Below are positions 27,948-28,328 of a stretch of 28,328 nt of DNA, piece after piece. The DNA is taken from contig DATKZY010000084.1 of NCBI GenBank assembly GCA_035527715.1, forward strand, positions 1 through 28,328, written 5' to 3'. The stretch's first letter is position 1. Every line of letters begins with the position of its first letter. The stretch is from DSUN01 sp035527715. Its GTDB lineage: Bacteria > Planctomycetota > PUPC01 > DSUN01. The notes under the pieces are model-generated. The model was not told the DNA's origin. It did not search any database and saw nothing but the letters and a program-made list of their open reading frames with translations. The position numbers were made by a program, and so were the translations under genes.

Positions 27948-28328
27948 TTACAAGCTCCAACCCGCGCGGTAGGGCCGCTTGATGAACTTGTCGGCCTCCG
28001 GGCAGTTCTTGGCCTTCAGGTTCTCGGGGTCCCACTCGAGCTTCTTGTTCACCCGGTAGGCCACGCAGCCCAAGAGGTTGTTCTGGATGAGCAGCCCGGC
28101 GTAGTCGAAGTTGCACAGGGTGGGCGAGCCGGTCTTGCAGCCGTTGAGCCACTCGCGGTAGTGGCCGACCGAGTTCGGGATCGTCGGCGCGGGCGGCTTG
28201 AAGTCCTTGAACTGTGCCTCGGGCAGGAGGATGTGCTTGCCGTAGTCGCAGACGATCTGGCCCTTCTCGCCGATGAAGAGGAGGCCGATGCCCCACTTGT
28301 TGAGGTCGTGGCCCTCGGGCGAGGGCGG
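27948..28328 (-). CDS. Gfo/Idh/MocA family oxidoreductase, C-terminal part
   Basis: The gene enters from the right edge; 126 C-terminal residues are visible, ending at TAA 27948-27950. The readable segment contains LNKWGIGLLFIGEKGQIV, HYREWLNGCKTG, NFDYAGLLIQNNLLGCVAYRV and LEWDPENLKAKNCPEADKFI. This is the standard C-terminus of planctomycete-type NAD(P)-dependent sugar or inositol dehydrogenase-like proteins. The N-terminal Rossmann domain and any Tat signal lie beyond the window. The annotated frame was chosen by this similarity; an overlapping frame at 27871-28296 is an artefact. The substrate is unknown. Confidence 0.9.
   Translation of the reverse strand, partial: PPSPEGHDLNKWGIGLLFIGEKGQIVCDYGKHILLPEAQFKDFKPPAPTIPNSVGHYREWLNGCKTGSPTLCNFDYAGLLIQNNLLGCVAYRVNKKLEWDPENLKAKNCPEADKFIKRPYRAGWSL

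Noticed and set aside
27871..28296. 141-residue open frame on the minus strand at the right edge
   Set aside because: It is in a different frame from the recognisable Gfo/Idh/MocA C-terminus, is Pro/Arg/Gln-rich and runs through the hairpin cluster.
1..28328. tRNA or rRNA genes
   Set aside because: I saw no cloverleaf with a TTC-type T-loop and no rRNA signature on either strand. A covariance-model scan would be needed to exclude them fully.

Overview
The window is high-GC bacterial chromosome, most likely from an uncultured Planctomycetota (PVC-type) lineage. That placement rests on gene content: a Gfo/Idh/MocA oxidoreductase with the C-terminus usual in that group, a GH141-like parallel beta-helix protein, a zinc-ribbon membrane protein, a HEAT-repeat protein and a Ptb-like acyltransferase. 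The intergenic DNA is packed with small palindromic repeats. The placement is inference; no rRNA or other taxonomic marker is present.

Layout. 1-1440: an orphan beta-class DNA methyltransferase (+), followed by a stem-loop region that ends in a perfect 17-bp hairpin. 1448-5695 (-): an MFS permease, then ruvC-ruvA (ATGA overlap), a HEAT-repeat protein and ruvB, with a clear promoter for ruvC overlapping the MFS stop codon. 5847-7061 (+): an MscS channel fused to a ParB-like C-terminal domain. 7356-8036 (-): a SanA/YdcF-type envelope protein, flanked by several copies of a small palindrome. 8870-16395 (-): an envelope/lipid-export-like operon in transcription order: MMPL/RND transporter, a GxxExxY cassette, a LolA-like periplasmic protein, radical SAM enzyme, SDR and an outer-membrane beta-barrel. 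The last three are joined by 4-nt overlaps. 16775-17551 (+): an MBL-fold hydrolase whose leader was split by an IS66-type MITE. 17950-22115 (+): a compact GNAT / GH141-like / AlbA_2 operon behind a 148-bp tandem duplication. 22226-23167 (+): a Ptb/Pta-family acyltransferase. 23191-24369 (-): a zinc-ribbon membrane protein. 24370-25537: a gene-free, repeat-rich kilobase. 25538-27655 (-): an FHA-GAF histidine kinase and a stand-alone receiver. 27948-28328 (-): the C-terminal end of a Gfo/Idh/MocA protein.

The most unusual content is the layer of small mobile-looking DNA: (1) a 152-bp IS66-type MITE with 8-bp target duplications placed directly after a -10 box; (2) a GxxExxY gene bounded by 32-bp inverted repeats, one of which supplies the last codons and stop of the RND transporter and also the GxxExxY start codon, plus a similar gene-less inverted-repeat pair at 24.7 kb; (3) a dispersed AAAAGACTCC-type palindrome, a relative of which sits in frame inside the GH141-like gene; (4) inverted pairs of heptanucleotide arrays in both gaps between ruvA and ruvB. 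At protein level the MscS-ParB fusion and an AlbA_2 protein that has apparently lost its HATPase domain stand out.

Several promoters share one architecture, TTGANN - 17 bp - TANNNT. They help to fix start sites; for example, the TTG at 138 belongs to a -35 box and is not a start codon.
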